Origin: Pseudomonas sp. R5(2019)
GTDB lineage: Bacteria; Pseudomonadota; Gammaproteobacteria; Pseudomonadales; Pseudomonadaceae
DNA: 64,000 nucleotides
Assembly: GCF_009905435.1 (NCBI RefSeq)
Contig: NZ_JAAAMT010000005.1
Span: forward strand, 1-64,000
Direction: 5' to 3'
How positions within the stretch are numbered: position 1 is the stretch's first letter; every line of letters starts with the position of its first letter. The notes under the pieces are model-generated. The model saw only the letters and a program-made list of their open reading frames with translations, was not told the origin of the DNA and searched no databases. Shown here piece by piece: positions 28,566 to 41,420 of the stretch. A program made the translations under genes and the position numbers.

Positions 28566-30068
28566 ATGCCGCAATCCACAGCCAAAGATCTTTCCTTGAT
28601 CGCTGCCATCGACCTGGGCTCCAACAGCTTCCATATGGTCGTTGCCAAGGCTCACCACAGCGAGATCCGCATTCTTGAACGGCTCGGGGAAAAGGTTCAG
28701 CTGGCCGCCGGCATCGATGAAGAGCGCCAGCTCAGCGAAGAGTCCATGCAGCGCGGCCTCGACTGCCTCAAGCGCTTTGCCCAACTGATCAACGGCATGC
28801 CCTCGGGCGCTGTGCGGATCGTGGGCACCAACGCCCTGCGTGAAGCGCGCAACCGCGGCGAATTTATCCGCCGCGCCGAAGAAATTCTCGGCCACCCGGT
28901 CGAGGTCATCTCCGGCCGTGAAGAAGCGCGCCTGATTTACCTGGGCGTGTCCCACACCCTGGCCGACACCCCGGGCAAACGCCTGGTCGCCGATATTGGC
29001 GGCGGCAGCACTGAATTCATCATTGGCCAACGCTTCGAGCCATTGCTGCGTGAAAGCCTGCAGATGGGCTGCGTCAGCTTTACCCAACGCTACTTCCGCG
29101 ACGGCAAGATCACCCCGGCCCGCTACGCACAGGCCTACACGGCGGCGCGCCTTGAGTTGATGAGCATCGAAAATGCCCTGCACCGGCTGACCTGGGACGA
29201 AGCCATTGGCTCCTCGGGCACCATCCGCGCCGTCGGGCTGGCGCTCAAGGCCGGTGGCCAGGGCTCGGGCGAGGTCAATGCCGAAGGCCTGGCCTGGCTC
29301 AAGCGCAAACTGTTCAAGCTCGGCGATGTCGAGAAAATCGACTTCGACGGCATCAAGCCTGACCGCCGGCCAATCTTTCCGGCGGGCCTTGCGATCATGG
29401 AAGCGATTTTCGATGCCCTGGAACTCCAGCGTATGGACCACTGCGAAGGCGCGCTGCGCGAAGGTGTGCTGTACGACCTGCTCGGCCGCCATCACCATGA
29501 AGACGTGCGTGACCGCACCCTGACCTCGCTGATGGAGCGCTACCACGTCGACCTCGGCCAGGCTGCGCGCGTCGAGCGCAAGGCCCTGCATGCGTTCGAT
29601 CAAGTGGCCAACGCCTGGGACCTGGAAGACGGTATCTGGCGCGAGCTGCTGGGCTGGGCGGCGAAGGTGCATGAAGTCGGGCTGGACATCGCCCACTACC
29701 AATACCACAAGCACGGCGCCTACCTGATCGAGCACTCCGACCTGGCAGGCTTCTCCCGCGAAGACCAGCAAATGCTGGCGCTGCTGGTGCGTGGCCACCG
29801 GCGCAACATTCCCAAGGACAAATTTGCCGAGTTCGGCGAAGAAGGCCAAAAACTGATTCGCCTGTGCGTGCTGCTGCGCTTTGCGATTCTGTTCCACCAC
29901 ATCCGTGGCACCCAGGAAATGCCGAAAGTGGTGCTGCTCGCCAGCGGCGACAGCCTGGACGTGGAGTTCCCGACCGGCTGGCTGGATGAAAACCAACTGA
30001 CCCAGGCGGATTTCGCACTGGAAGCGGAGTGGCTGACGCGGGTGGGGTTTGTGCTCAGCGTTCACTGA
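28566..30068 (+). CDS. ppx: Exopolyphosphatase
   Basis: A 500-residue Ppx/GppA phosphatase that removes terminal phosphates from long-chain polyphosphate. The ASKHA-fold phosphate loops are visible: [15 protein letters not shown] (about 12-26) and [14 protein letters not shown] (about 142-155). An HD-like helical C-terminal part ([24 protein letters not shown]) follows. The ATG at 28566 is preferred (AGGA upstream) over earlier in-frame ATGs at 28509 and 28536. It is convergent with ppk, with REP sequences between them. Confidence 0.95.
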   Translation: MPQSTAKDLSLIAAIDLGSNSFHMVVAKAHHSEIRILERLGEKVQLAAGIDEERQLSEESMQRGLDCLKRFAQLINGMPSGAVRIVGTNALREARNRGEFIRRAEEILGHPVEVISGREEARLIYLGVSHTLADTPGKRLVADIGGGSTEFIIGQRFEPLLRESLQMGCVSFTQRYFRDGKITPARYAQAYTAARLELMSIENALHRLTWDEAIGSSGTIRAVGLALKAGGQGSGEVNAEGLAWLKRKLFKLGDVEKIDFDGIKPDRRPIFPAGLAIMEAIFDALELQRMDHCEGALREGVLYDLLGRHHHEDVRDRTLTSLMERYHVDLGQAARVERKALHAFDQVANAWDLEDGIWRELLGWAAKVHEVGLDIAHYQYHKHGAYLIEHSDLAGFSREDQQMLALLVRGHRRNIPKDKFAEFGEEGQKLIRLCVLLRFAILFHHIRGTQEMPKVVLLASGDSLDVEFPTGWLDENQLTQADFALEAEWLTRVGFVLSVH

Positions 30069-30085
30069 GGATTTGCAGCGCAGCT

Positions 30086-30165
30086 ATTCGCGGATGAATC
30101 CGCTCCCACAACAGCCCTTACACACCAGGTAAGCGGGGAATGTGGGAGCGGATTTATCCGCGAAG
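30086..30165. repeat. Outward REP pair between ppx and ppk
   Basis: CGCGGATGAATCCGCTCCCAC (from about 30090) and GTGGGAGCGGATTTATCCGCG (30142-30162) are the same REP class in the reverse arrangement to the element at 14867-14954. They fill the gap between the two convergent genes. Confidence 0.8.
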
Positions 30166-30178
30166 CTTTTGAGGGGCT

Positions 30179-32455
30179 TCAGCGAACGCTGAGCACCGGA
30201 TTGCTCAAGCGCTCCAGCAGCGTCGCCTGGGCGCTGCGCGGGTTCTGATTGCCGGTTGGCGTGCTGCGGACATAGCGACCATCCGGTTGCAGAATCCAGG
30301 CGTGGGTGTTGTCGGCCAGATACCCCTCCAACTCCCTCTTCACCCGCAAGATCAACTTCTTGCCCTCCACCGGGAAACAGGTCTCGACGCGCTTGTCGAG
30401 GTTGCGCTCCATCCAGTCGGCACTGGAGAGGTACATCTGCTCTTCGCCGCCATTGAGGAAGTAGAACACCCGCGTGTGCTCCAGGAACCGGCCGATGATC
30501 GAACGGACCTGGATGTTATGCGACACCCCCGGAATCCCTGGCCGCAGGCAGCACATGCCGCGCACCACCAAATCGATACGTACACCGGACTGGCTGGCCT
30601 TGTACAGCGCGCGGATGATTTTCGGGTCGGTCAGCGAGTTGAACTTGGCGATGATGTGCGCAGGCTTGCCCTCGATCGCGAACTGGGTTTCCCGCGCGAT
30701 CATGTCGAGCATGCCCTTTTTCAGGGTAAACGGCGCGTGCAGCAGCTTCTTCATGCGCAAGGTCTTGCCCATGCCGATCAGTTGGCTGAACAACTTGCCC
30801 ACGTCTTCGCACAGGGCGTCATCGGAGGTCAGCAGACTGTAGTCGGTGTACAGGCGGGCGTTACCGGCGTGGTAGTTGCCGGTACCCAGGTGCGCATAGC
30901 GGACGATTTCGCCGGCTTCACGACGCAGGATCAGCATCATCTTGGCGTGGGTCTTGAAGCCGACCACGCCATAAATGACCACCGCACCGGCCGCTTGCAG
31001 GCGGCTGGCCATCTGCAGGTTGGACTCTTCGTCAAAGCGCGCGCGCAGCTCGATCACCGCCGTCACTTCTTTGCCGTTACGGGCCGCATCCACCAGCGCA
31101 TCGACGATTTCCGAGTTGGCGCCGCTTCGGTACAGCGTTTGACGCACGGCCAGCACATGCGGGTCTTTCGCTGCCTGACGCAGCAGGTCGATCACCGGGG
31201 TAAAGGACTCGAACGGGTGCAGCAGCAGGATGTCCTGCTTGCTGACCACGCTGAAAATGTTTTCGCTGTTGGTCAACAGCTTCGGAATCGCCGGGGTGAA
31301 CGGCGTGTATTGCAGCTCTGGATGGCTGTCCAGGCCAGTGATGCTGAACAGGCGGGTCAGGTTGACCGGCCCATTGACCTGATACAGCTCGGTTTCGCTG
31401 AGGCTGAACTGCTTGAGCAGATAGTCCGAGAGATGCTTGGGGCAGGTGTCGGCCACTTCCAGGCGCACCGCATCGCCATATCGACGCGAGAACAGCTCAC
31501 CGCGCAGGGCGCGGGCCAAGTCTTCGACGTCTTCGGAGTCCAGCGCCAGGTCGGCGTTACGGGTCAGGCGGAACTGGTAGCAACCCTTTACCTTCATGCC
31601 CTGGAACAGGTCGTCCGCATGGGCGTGGATCATCGACGACAGGAACACGTAGTTGTCGCCAGGGCCGCCCACGTCTTCAGGCACCTTGATCACACGCGGC
31701 AGCAAGCGCGGCGCCGGAATGATCGCAAGGCCCGAGTCGCGGCCGAAGGCGTCGATGCCTTCCAGCTCGACGATAAAGTTCAGGCTCTTGTTCACCAGCA
31801 ACGGAAACGGGTGCGTCGGATCGAGGCCGATCGGGGTGATGATCGGTGCGATCTCGTCGCGGAAAAAGCGCCTTACCCAAGTCTTGAGTTTGGCGGTCCA
31901 GTACCGGCGACGGATGAAGCGAATCTGGTGCTTCTCCATCTCCGGCAGCAGGATGTCATTGAGGATCGCGTATTGGCGATCCACGTGCCCATGCACCAGC
32001 TCGCTGATGCGCGCCAGAGCCTGGTGTGGTTGCAGGCCATCGGCACCGGCCTGTTCACGGGCAAAAGTGATTTGCTTTTTCAGGCCTGCCACACGAATTT
32101 CGAAGAACTCATCCAGGTTGCTGGAAAAGATCAGCAAGAACTTCAGTCGCTCCAGCAGCGGGTAGGACTCATCCAGCGCCTGCTCCAGCACACGAATGTT
32201 GAACTGCAACTGGGACAGCTCGCGATGGATGTACAGGCTGCTGTCGTCCAGCCCCGGAACAGCGTGCACAGGGGCGGGCACAGGGGGCGGCGCGGCTGCC
32301 GTCACCGGCGCTTCGGTGACGGCAGGCAGGACAACCGGCGCTCCGTCGACGGCTGGCGGGGCAACCGGCTCGAGCTGCGGCGGTGTTTCGACAACTTGCT
32401 CAAGCACAGGCTGAGCTTCCTTCACGGTAACTTCGGTGAGTGCTTCGTTGTTCAT
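30179..32455 (-). CDS. ppk: Polyphosphate kinase 1
   Basis: A 758-residue Ppk1, which makes polyphosphate from ATP reversibly through a phosphohistidine. The N-domain begins [15 protein letters not shown] near residue 72. The phosphodiesterase-like catalytic domains hold [21 protein letters not shown], with the autophosphorylated His in GNYH, and a second basic block [17 protein letters not shown]. The first about 70 residues are a Pro/Ala/Val-rich, low-complexity extension not needed for the fold. The convergent ppx gene encodes the opposing activity. Confidence 0.96.
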   Translation of the reverse strand: MNNEALTEVTVKEAQPVLEQVVETPPQLEPVAPPAVDGAPVVLPAVTEAPVTAAAPPPVPAPVHAVPGLDDSSLYIHRELSQLQFNIRVLEQALDESYPLLERLKFLLIFSSNLDEFFEIRVAGLKKQITFAREQAGADGLQPHQALARISELVHGHVDRQYAILNDILLPEMEKHQIRFIRRRYWTAKLKTWVRRFFRDEIAPIITPIGLDPTHPFPLLVNKSLNFIVELEGIDAFGRDSGLAIIPAPRLLPRVIKVPEDVGGPGDNYVFLSSMIHAHADDLFQGMKVKGCYQFRLTRNADLALDSEDVEDLARALRGELFSRRYGDAVRLEVADTCPKHLSDYLLKQFSLSETELYQVNGPVNLTRLFSITGLDSHPELQYTPFTPAIPKLLTNSENIFSVVSKQDILLLHPFESFTPVIDLLRQAAKDPHVLAVRQTLYRSGANSEIVDALVDAARNGKEVTAVIELRARFDEESNLQMASRLQAAGAVVIYGVVGFKTHAKMMLILRREAGEIVRYAHLGTGNYHAGNARLYTDYSLLTSDDALCEDVGKLFSQLIGMGKTLRMKKLLHAPFTLKKGMLDMIARETQFAIEGKPAHIIAKFNSLTDPKIIRALYKASQSGVRIDLVVRGMCCLRPGIPGVSHNIQVRSIIGRFLEHTRVFYFLNGGEEQMYLSSADWMERNLDKRVETCFPVEGKKLILRVKRELEGYLADNTHAWILQPDGRYVRSTPTGNQNPRSAQATLLERLSNPVLSVR

Positions 32456-32474
32456 CTGGCGTTCCTGAAGGGCG

Positions 32475-33611
<1,137 letters not shown>

Positions 33612-33692
33612 TCACGTCGAGACGCATTTGGATACTTTCCCGAACGCGCTTGAAGGGTTAGGCTGCGCGTTCATTTCGCCAGCATCCAGAAA

Positions 33693-34262
33693 ATGCTCCA
33701 ACAATTCCTGCAGGATTTCGGCTACTTAGCCCTTTTTCTTGGTACGTTTTTCGAAGGCGAGACCATTCTGGTTCTGGCCGGCTTCCTTGCGTTCCGAGGG
33801 TACATGGACATCAACCTGGTGGTTGTTGTTGCATTCTTCGGCAGCTACGCCGGCGACCAGCTGTGGTACTTCCTGGGACGCAAGCACGGCCGCAAGCTAC
33901 TGGCGCGCAAGCCGCGCTGGCAGTTGATGGGCGACAAGGCGCTGGAACATATCCGCCGCCACCCGGATATCTGGGTGCTGAGCTTTCGCTTCGTCTATGG
34001 CTTGCGCACCGTGATGCCGGTGGCCATCGGTTTGTCGGGCTATCCACCGGGCCGCTATCTTCTGCTCAACGGCATCGGCGCGGCCATCTGGGCGACTGCG
34101 CTGGGGGCTGCGGCCTACCACTTCGGCGCGGTGCTCGAAGGCCTGCTGGGCAACGTGAAGAAATACGAGCTGTGGGTGCTGGGGGCCTTGCTGGTGCTGG
34201 GGGGTTGCCTGTGGCTGCGTCGCCGGCTCAAGGCCGCGCGCATCGCCCGCAAGACCCAGTAA
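33693..34262 (+). CDS. DedA-family membrane protein
   Basis: A 189-residue DedA/SNARE-associated protein with about four membrane segments (residues 9-30, 40-58, 105-160 region, 165-180). The family signature is visible: FFEGETILVLAGFLAF, then GDQLWYFLGRKHGRKLL and RFVYGLRTVMPVAIGLSGYPPGRYLLLNGIGAAIW, with its conserved Arg/Gly pattern. DedA proteins act in lipid-carrier recycling and envelope homeostasis in the inner membrane. It is divergent from hemB. Confidence 0.9.
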   Translation: MLQQFLQDFGYLALFLGTFFEGETILVLAGFLAFRGYMDINLVVVVAFFGSYAGDQLWYFLGRKHGRKLLARKPRWQLMGDKALEHIRRHPDIWVLSFRFVYGLRTVMPVAIGLSGYPPGRYLLLNGIGAAIWATALGAAAYHFGAVLEGLLGNVKKYELWVLGALLVLGGCLWLRRRLKAARIARKTQ

Positions 34263-34290
34263 TTACCCTCATCGCGGCGCTCCCGACCCT

Positions 34291-34498
34291 GTAGGAGCCG
34301 GGCTTGCCCGCGTAGCCCCCAGCACAAACAAGCCAAGCGCCATCCAGCTCCAGCCGAACCACAGCGCTGCTGCAGTGCAGGTTCGCTGCCGAACAAACGA
34401 TCCCGGACAATGAACACCCCGCCGTAATTGCGATCAATGTAGAGAGGATTCTGCGCAGGGTGGACGCGATGATTGGAGGCAAGTCGAACAGCGCCACA
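34291..34498 (-). pseudogene. Remnant of a sterol-desaturase/fatty-acid-hydroxylase gene
   Basis: On the minus strand, bases about 34492-34379 translate to SNHRVHPAQNPLYIDRNYGG followed by VFIVRDRLFG. This is the last histidine-box region of sterol-desaturase-family proteins (usual form NHRVHHA...RNYGG..I.WDRLFG). One box His is replaced by Pro. About 25 bases later, in another frame, ALWFGWSWMALGLFVLG follows, the C-terminal membrane helix, so a frameshift or deletion lies between. The N-terminal two thirds are absent. The end runs into a REP half element (34291-34313). The remaining part of 34263-34561 holds only the elbB leader. Confidence 0.6.
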
Positions 34499-34561
34499 AA
34501 ACCCTATGGCGGGGAGTGACAAATTAGTGGACATTTACGCCAGAAATCGGGAGTAAACAGC

Positions 34562-35221
34562 ATGACTAAAAAAGTTGCAGTGATTCTGTCGGGGTGTGGC
34601 GTTTATGACGGCGCAGAAATCCATGAAAGCGTGATTACCTTGCTGCGCCTGGATCAGCGCGGCGCCAAGGTGCAGTGCTTTGCACCCAACGTGCCGCAGA
34701 TGCATGTGATCAATCACCTGACCGGTGAAGAAATGCCCGAGTCGCGCAATGTGCTGGTGGAGTCGGCACGCATCGCGCGCGGTGAGGTCAAGGATATCCG
34801 CGAAGCCGACGCCAATGACTTCGACGCACTGATCGTGCCGGGCGGTTTCGGCTCGGCCAAAAACCTCTCCAACTTCGCCGTCCAAGGCTGCGGTTGCACC
34901 GTGCATCCGGACGTACTGGCCCTGGCCGAGGCCTTCGCCGAGGCCGGCAAGCCGGTCGGCCTGATCTGCATCTCGCCGGCACTGGCGGCGAAAATCTATG
35001 GTCCGGGCGTGGTCTGCACCATCGGCCATGACGCCGCGACCAGCGCCGCCATCGTCAAGATGGGCGGCACACACGAGGAGTGCGACGTCAGCGAGATTGT
35101 CGAAGATACCGCCCGCAAGCTGGTCAGCACCCCCGCCTACATGCTGGCCAAATCCATCGGCGAAGCGGCCTCAGGCATCAACAAGCTGGTTGACCGGGTG
35201 CTGGAACTGACCCACGAATAA
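34562..35221 (+). CDS. elbB: Isoprenoid biosynthesis glyoxalase ElbB
   Basis: A 219-residue DJ-1/PfpI-fold protein of the ElbB type. It begins KKVAVILSGCGVYDGAEIHESV. The nucleophile-elbow region is VGLICISPALAAKIYG, where Cys lies at the class-I amidotransferase/DJ-1 position. ElbB has glyoxalase activity in vitro and was linked to isoprenoid synthesis in E. coli. The start has GGGAG ten bases upstream. It is convergent with the DUF188 gene three bases away. Confidence 0.93.
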   Translation: MTKKVAVILSGCGVYDGAEIHESVITLLRLDQRGAKVQCFAPNVPQMHVINHLTGEEMPESRNVLVESARIARGEVKDIREADANDFDALIVPGGFGSAKNLSNFAVQGCGCTVHPDVLALAEAFAEAGKPVGLICISPALAAKIYGPGVVCTIGHDAATSAAIVKMGGTHEECDVSEIVEDTARKLVSTPAYMLAKSIGEAASGINKLVDRVLELTHE

Positions 35222-35224
35222 GCG

Positions 35225-35692
35225 TCACTTCGGATTCTGACGGGCCAGCCGCGTCAGAATCCGGTCCAGCGAATTGGCGAACGCTTGCTTGTCGCGTTCG
35301 CCATACGCCGCCTGCCCTCCTCCCGCCAGCCCCTGCTCGCGCAAATCGGTAAACAGATTGCGCACCGCCAGGCGCTCGCCCATGTTCTGCTGATCAAACT
35401 CGCGCCCACGCGGGTCCAGTGCAGCGACGCCCTTTTTCACCAACCGATCGGCCAGCGGCACATCGCTGCAAATCACCAACTCGCCCGGCTGCGCATGCTC
35501 GACCAGATAATCATCGGCTGCATCAGGCCCGGCTGGCACCACGATCAGCCGCACGCAGGTGAACGCCGGCTTGATCTGGCCCTGCCCTGCGACCAGCCGG
35601 ACCTCGAATTTTCGCTTGAGGGCGAACCGGACCACCTGATCCTTGGCGGCCTTGGGGCAGGCATCCGCATCGATCCAGACATGCATGTTCAA
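35225..35692 (-). CDS. YaiI/YqxD (DUF188) family protein
   Basis: A 155-residue DUF188 protein with a PIN/NYN-like nuclease fold. The conserved start MHVWIDADACPKAAKDQV carries the acidic pair Asp-x-Asp, and later ICSDVPLADRLVKKGVAALDPRGREF carries the second acidic cluster. Biochemical role is unknown in the family; an RNA or DNA nuclease is suggested by fold. An in-frame second ATG six bases in (35686) could be the true start. It is 16 bases from the LysE-type gene on the same strand. Confidence 0.9.
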   Translation of the reverse strand: MNMHVWIDADACPKAAKDQVVRFALKRKFEVRLVAGQGQIKPAFTCVRLIVVPAGPDAADDYLVEHAQPGELVICSDVPLADRLVKKGVAALDPRGREFDQQNMGERLAVRNLFTDLREQGLAGGGQAAYGERDKQAFANSLDRILTRLARQNPK

Positions 35693-35708
35693 TTGGCCTG
35701 CATGCGGT

Positions 35709-36341
35709 TCAGACCGGCGCGCGGCGGATGGTTGCCAGCAAGGAGGCTGCGCCCAGGAATAACCCGGCGAAGGTACGGTTCATGCGCCGTTGTTGCTTGG
35801 GCGTGCGCAACAGACGCAGCACCCGCGCGGCCAGCCCGGTATAACCGGCCATGACCAGCAGGTCGACGGCAACCATGGTCGCGGCGATGGTCACGTATTG
35901 CGACAGCAGTGGCGCGTGCGGGTTGATGAATTGCGGCAGCACAGCCAGCATGAAGATCAGCGCCTTGGGGTTGCTGACGTTGACCAGAAAGCCACGGAAC
36001 ACCAGGCTCAGCGGCTTGCCGATCGGCCGCACCGCCGCTTCGTCACTGATGTCTGCCGGCAGCGCTCGCCATTGCTTGATCGCCAGGAACACCAAATAGA
36101 ACACGCCAAACCACTTGATCACCTGAAAGGCGGTCGCCGAGGCGGCCAGGATGGCGCCGACGCCGGCTGCGATGATCGCGATCTGCAGGACCAGCCCCAA
36201 CTGCAGGCCCAGCGCGTTCCAGTACCCGCGCCAGAAACCGTATTGAAGACCGCAGGACATCGACGCAATCGCGCCCGCCCCGGGAGAAAGACTGATTACC
36301 CAACAAGCAGCAAAAAATGCCAGCCATGTTTCCAGCGTCAT
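35709..36341 (-). CDS. LysE/RhtB-family amino-acid exporter
   Basis: A 210-residue inner-membrane protein with about six hydrophobic segments. The LysE-family signature is at the N-terminus: FFAACWVISLSPGAGAIASMSCGLQYGFWRG (about 9-39), with the conserved SPGAGA. The middle motif FRGFLVNVSNPKALIFML is also typical. It exports amino acids or homoserine lactone-like substrates; substrate unknown. It probably forms a unit with the DUF188 gene downstream. Confidence 0.9.
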   Translation of the reverse strand: MTLETWLAFFAACWVISLSPGAGAIASMSCGLQYGFWRGYWNALGLQLGLVLQIAIIAAGVGAILAASATAFQVIKWFGVFYLVFLAIKQWRALPADISDEAAVRPIGKPLSLVFRGFLVNVSNPKALIFMLAVLPQFINPHAPLLSQYVTIAATMVAVDLLVMAGYTGLAARVLRLLRTPKQQRRMNRTFAGLFLGAASLLATIRRAPV

Positions 36342-36428
36342 CGCGCACCTCGGAACGAACTTGAATCAAAGCCCTAAACTAGTGCGACCGATGAAAAATC
36401 ACCACGACTTTTTTGCCGTGCGGCCCGA

Positions 36429-37015
36429 TTACTCCGTGCTGATCTTGCTTTCGCTGACCAATGGCAGGCCATCGGTGCCGCGCCAGCGACGTACCGACTT
36501 CTGAAAGAACTGACTATTGGGTACCTGGACCAACGCACCGCTGGCTTCAGGCAACTCGATCAAGGTGGTGAACAGCAGGTTGATGGCAATCACCCGGCCT
36601 TTGACGCCCGGCTTGTCGGTGGTGTCCACCAGCTCAACGACATCGCCCAGGCGAAACGGCCCGACGGTGTAGATCAATACCGCGCAGAGCAGGTTGGACA
36701 ACACACTCCACATGGCAAAGAACGCCACCGCCGCGACGGCGACAAAGCCTGACAATGCCGTCCACAGCACCGTGGCCGAGACGCCAAGGCGCTCGAGCAC
36801 CGCGATCAGCGCACTGCCCATGATCAGCCAGCGCAGCGCCCCTCGCAGCGGCATCAACAGCTCCTGCGGCAGCGGGTAGCGCTTGCCCAGCCGGCTCATG
36901 CAGCGTGAGACCACACGCTGCAACAGAAACGCCACCACCAGGATCAGCAGGATTTGCAGCCCCAGCCACATCGGCGCGATCCACTCGACCGGCAACAACA
37001 GTCTCAGCGCTTCCA

Positions 37016-37016
<1 letters not shown>
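36429..37016 (-). CDS. Small mechanosensitive-channel (MscS) family protein
   Basis: A 195-residue short MscS-type channel. It has three hydrophobic segments (about 15-35, 60-80, 85-110), the last with the Ala/Gly-packed pore helix ALSGFVAVAAVAFFAMWSVLSNLL, then the beta-domain start GPFRLGDVVELVDTTDKPGVKGRVIAINLLFTTL. The C-terminal alpha-beta domain of full MscS is mostly missing, which is usual for this Pseudomonas subfamily. Its start overlaps the stop of the ABC-F gene (TGATG). Confidence 0.85.
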
Positions 37017-38926
<1,910 letters not shown>

Positions 38927-38976
38927 AATGGCGGCGGAGTCTACCAGCTTCGCTGGCAACTGGCGCGAGTGGGACC

Positions 38977-39471
38977 ATGAACACCGACCTGTGGAATTTT
39001 GCCTTGGCCCTTTACGCCCGACCGGGCGTGGAGGCGACCTGCCTGGCCTTGCAAGAGGAAGGCGCCAATATCTGCCTGCTGTTGTGCGCTGCCTGGCTTG
39101 ATCAGCGCGCGGTGGAGTACTCGCATGAGCGCCGAGGGCAATTGAGCAGGACTGCATGGTACTGGAATGAAGAGGTGGTCGTACCCTTGCGCCAACTGCG
39201 CCAACAATGGCGCGACGAAGCCCAACTGGACAGCGCGTTGGCAGCGTTGCGTACAGAGGTCACGCGACTGGAACTGGAGGCGGAACGAGAGTTGCTGACA
39301 CGCCTGGAAGCAGTGAGCAGTGGCTGGCCAACTGGCCAGAAACCTTCAGCCACGGGTTGGCTGCCGATTCTACTGCCCTATACCAGCACCAACGACCTCA
39401 GTCACCATGCGCTGCGAACGCTGCGCACGGCGACTGAGGCGATGACTCAAGAGGCCGAGGACGGGCTCTGA
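38977..39471 (+). CDS. TIGR02444 family protein (DUF2390)
   Basis: A 164-residue helical protein. The start TDLWNFALALYARPGVEATCLALQEEGANICLLLCAAWL is the signature of the TIGR02444/DUF2390 family found beside yheS in gammaproteobacteria. Function is unknown. It diverges from the ABC-F gene with 50 bases between starts. Its last 25 bases overlap the 3' end of algP on the opposite strand. Confidence 0.88.
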   Translation: MNTDLWNFALALYARPGVEATCLALQEEGANICLLLCAAWLDQRAVEYSHERRGQLSRTAWYWNEEVVVPLRQLRQQWRDEAQLDSALAALRTEVTRLELEAERELLTRLEAVSSGWPTGQKPSATGWLPILLPYTSTNDLSHHALRTLRTATEAMTQEAEDGL

Positions 39472-40469
39472 GCACCTGCGCTGGTGACGGACGCTGGCGT
39501 GGATGCCGACGGCGTCGCTGCTGAGGCTGACGTTGCTGTGCTGGCGGGCGCTGCAGTGGCTGGGGTGGCCGCTGGGGTTGTGGGCTTCGCCGCGGCAGGC
39601 TTGGCGGCCGCAGATTTTGCAGCAGGCCTGGTCGCAGGTTTTGCTGCGGGTTTTGCCGCCGACGTTCTGGCTGCTGGCTTCGCCGCGGGTTTGGCTGCTG
39701 CGGTTTTGGCAGCTGGCTTGGCCGCTGCAGGTTTGGCTGCTGGCTTGGCCGTAGCGGGTTTGGCCGCCGCCGTCCTGGCAGCTGGTTTTGCCGCTGGTTT
39801 GGCTGCCGCGGTTTTGGCTGGCTTGGCTGCTGCCGGTTTCGCTGCAGATTTAGCCATGGCGGGTTTCGCCGCCGCCGTTTTAGCGGCTGGCTTCGCTGCG
39901 GGCTTGGCCGCTGTGGTTTTGGCGGCTGGCTTGGTCGCCGCCATTTTGGCTGCAGGTTTTGCAGCGGGCTTCACTGCGGACTTGGCTGCGACAGGTTTGG
40001 CTGCTGCCACTTTGGCGGCTGGCTTGGCGGCAGGTTTTGCCACTGCGGTTTTGGCCGCAGGTTTTGCCGAACGCTGGGTCAACGCCTTGCTGGCTGCTTC
40101 CTTTACACGGCCCACGCCCTGGGCGAGTTTCAAGCTCTCTTGTGCATCCTTTTTAAGCTCGGCAATGTAGGCGCGGGTTTCCGATTGACGCGCTTTCAAT
40201 GCGTCGAGCAACTCTTCCAGTTCAGAGGCAACACTCTTGGCTTTGGCTTGTGCCTTGGCCTTGCCAGCGGCCGCGGCGTCTTGCAGTTTGATGCGCGACT
40301 TGTGCAGTTTTTCTTGAGCCTTTCCGCGTTGCTTTTCCAATTTGGCGAGCAGTTTTTCAGCATCAGCCAACGCCGTGGAGCAGGCGTTTTCGAGATGCTC
40401 GAGCAGGCTGCTTGAAAGCTGTTGGAGCAAATGCAACGGAGTGTTTACGGGCTTCTTGTTGGCCGACAT
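39447..40469 (-). CDS. algP: AlgP, histone-H1-like Lys/Pro/Ala repeat protein
   Basis: A 340-residue basic protein. Residues 1-130 form a helical, partly coiled-coil domain (PLHLLQQLSSSLLEHLENAC, EKLLAKLEKQRGKAQEKLHK). Residues about 131-300 are a long low-complexity tract of KPAA and KPAAKTAA units, as in eukaryotic histone H1. The last 40 are Ala/Thr/Ser-rich. In P. aeruginosa AlgP binds DNA and influences alginate genes. The repeats make it prone to length change by slippage. Position between the TIGR02444 gene and an FKBP gene matches P. aeruginosa. Confidence 0.93.
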   Translation of the reverse strand: MSANKKPVNTPLHLLQQLSSSLLEHLENACSTALADAEKLLAKLEKQRGKAQEKLHKSRIKLQDAAAAGKAKAQAKAKSVASELEELLDALKARQSETRAYIAELKKDAQESLKLAQGVGRVKEAASKALTQRSAKPAAKTAVAKPAAKPAAKVAAAKPVAAKSAVKPAAKPAAKMAATKPAAKTTAAKPAAKPAAKTAAAKPAMAKSAAKPAAAKPAKTAAAKPAAKPAARTAAAKPATAKPAAKPAAAKPAAKTAAAKPAAKPAARTSAAKPAAKPATRPAAKSAAAKPAAAKPTTPAATPATAAPASTATSASAATPSASTPASVTSAGAQSPSSAS

Positions 40470-40709
40470 GGTTTACCTCCTGGCTGACGTGAGTGCGGCC
40501 CATGTTAGACCTCTGTCGCGCCCGCTGCCTAGGGCATCTTGAAGGTACCGAATGTGCCGCGTCGCAGCACCGGGCAACAACTGTCCGCACTGCAACTGCG
40601 CACAAGTGTAGATCCACTCGCGGCCGCTGTCGGCCCGGGCGTGCAACGAGTCTGCGCGCAGCGCTTCGAGCGCTGGCATAATTGCCCGATCTGAACACGG
40701 AGTGCGTCC

Positions 40710-41375
40710 ATGTCGCGCCACTTGTTGTTGTCGTTTTGCCTGCTGCTGCCGCAGGCGTATGCCGAAGAAAAAGCAGCCGCGCCCAGCCCTCACGATCTGG
40801 CTTACAGCCTGGGCGCCAGCCTTGGTGAACGCCTGCGCCAGGAGGTGCCTGACCTGCAGTTGAAGGCGCTGATCGAAGGCTTGCAACAGGCCTACAAGAA
40901 CAAGCCCCTGAGCTTGAGCGATGAGCGCATCGGGCAAATTCTCAGCCAGCATGAAGCGCAAGTGAATCAGGTGGCGGTCGACGCGCAGACCGAAAAGTGG
41001 CTGGGTGAAGAACGTCGCTTCATGACCACCGAACGTGCTCATGCCGGTGTGCGCGAATTGGCCAACGGCATCCTCATGACCGAGTTGAATCCGGGTCAGG
41101 GGACGCTGCCCCACGTAGAAGGACGGGTCCAGGTTCGCTATATCGGCAAGCGACCCGATGGCAGCGTTTTTGATCAAAGCAGCCAGCCACAATGGTTCCG
41201 CCTGGACAGCGTCATCGACGGTTGGCAGACCGCCCTGGTGCACATGCCAGTGGGGGCGAAATGGCGGCTGGTAATTCCTTCGGCGCAAGCCTACGGCGCG
41301 GAAGGTGCGGGCGATCTGATCGCACCGTTTACGCCACTGGTGTTCGAGATTGAGTTGCTTGGGGTCGCCGACTGA
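40710..41375 (+). CDS. Periplasmic FKBP-type peptidyl-prolyl isomerase
   Basis: A 221-residue secreted isomerase. A signal peptide (MSRHLLLSFCLLLPQAYA) is followed by an FKBP N-terminal dimerisation region (about 25-110, PHDLAYSLGASLGERLRQEV) and an FKBP catalytic domain (about 118-221: RVQVRYIGKRPDGSVFDQS, VIDGWQTALVHMPVGAKWRLVIPS, PLVFEIELLGV). This is the FkpA/Mip-like layout with a periplasmic folding role. It is divergent from algP and convergent with algQ, the same order as in P. aeruginosa. Confidence 0.92.
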   Translation: MSRHLLLSFCLLLPQAYAEEKAAAPSPHDLAYSLGASLGERLRQEVPDLQLKALIEGLQQAYKNKPLSLSDERIGQILSQHEAQVNQVAVDAQTEKWLGEERRFMTTERAHAGVRELANGILMTELNPGQGTLPHVEGRVQVRYIGKRPDGSVFDQSSQPQWFRLDSVIDGWQTALVHMPVGAKWRLVIPSAQAYGAEGAGDLIAPFTPLVFEIELLGVAD

Positions 41376-41420
41376 GGCGAAGGGGGAGCGCTACGGTCAG
41401 CCAGACCGTAGCGCAAAAAC

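Noticed and set aside
39484..40170. Ala/Gly/Leu-rich 228-codon frame on the plus strand across algP
   Set aside because: It is the complement of the KPAA repeat codons and only looks like membrane helices; algP is the real gene.
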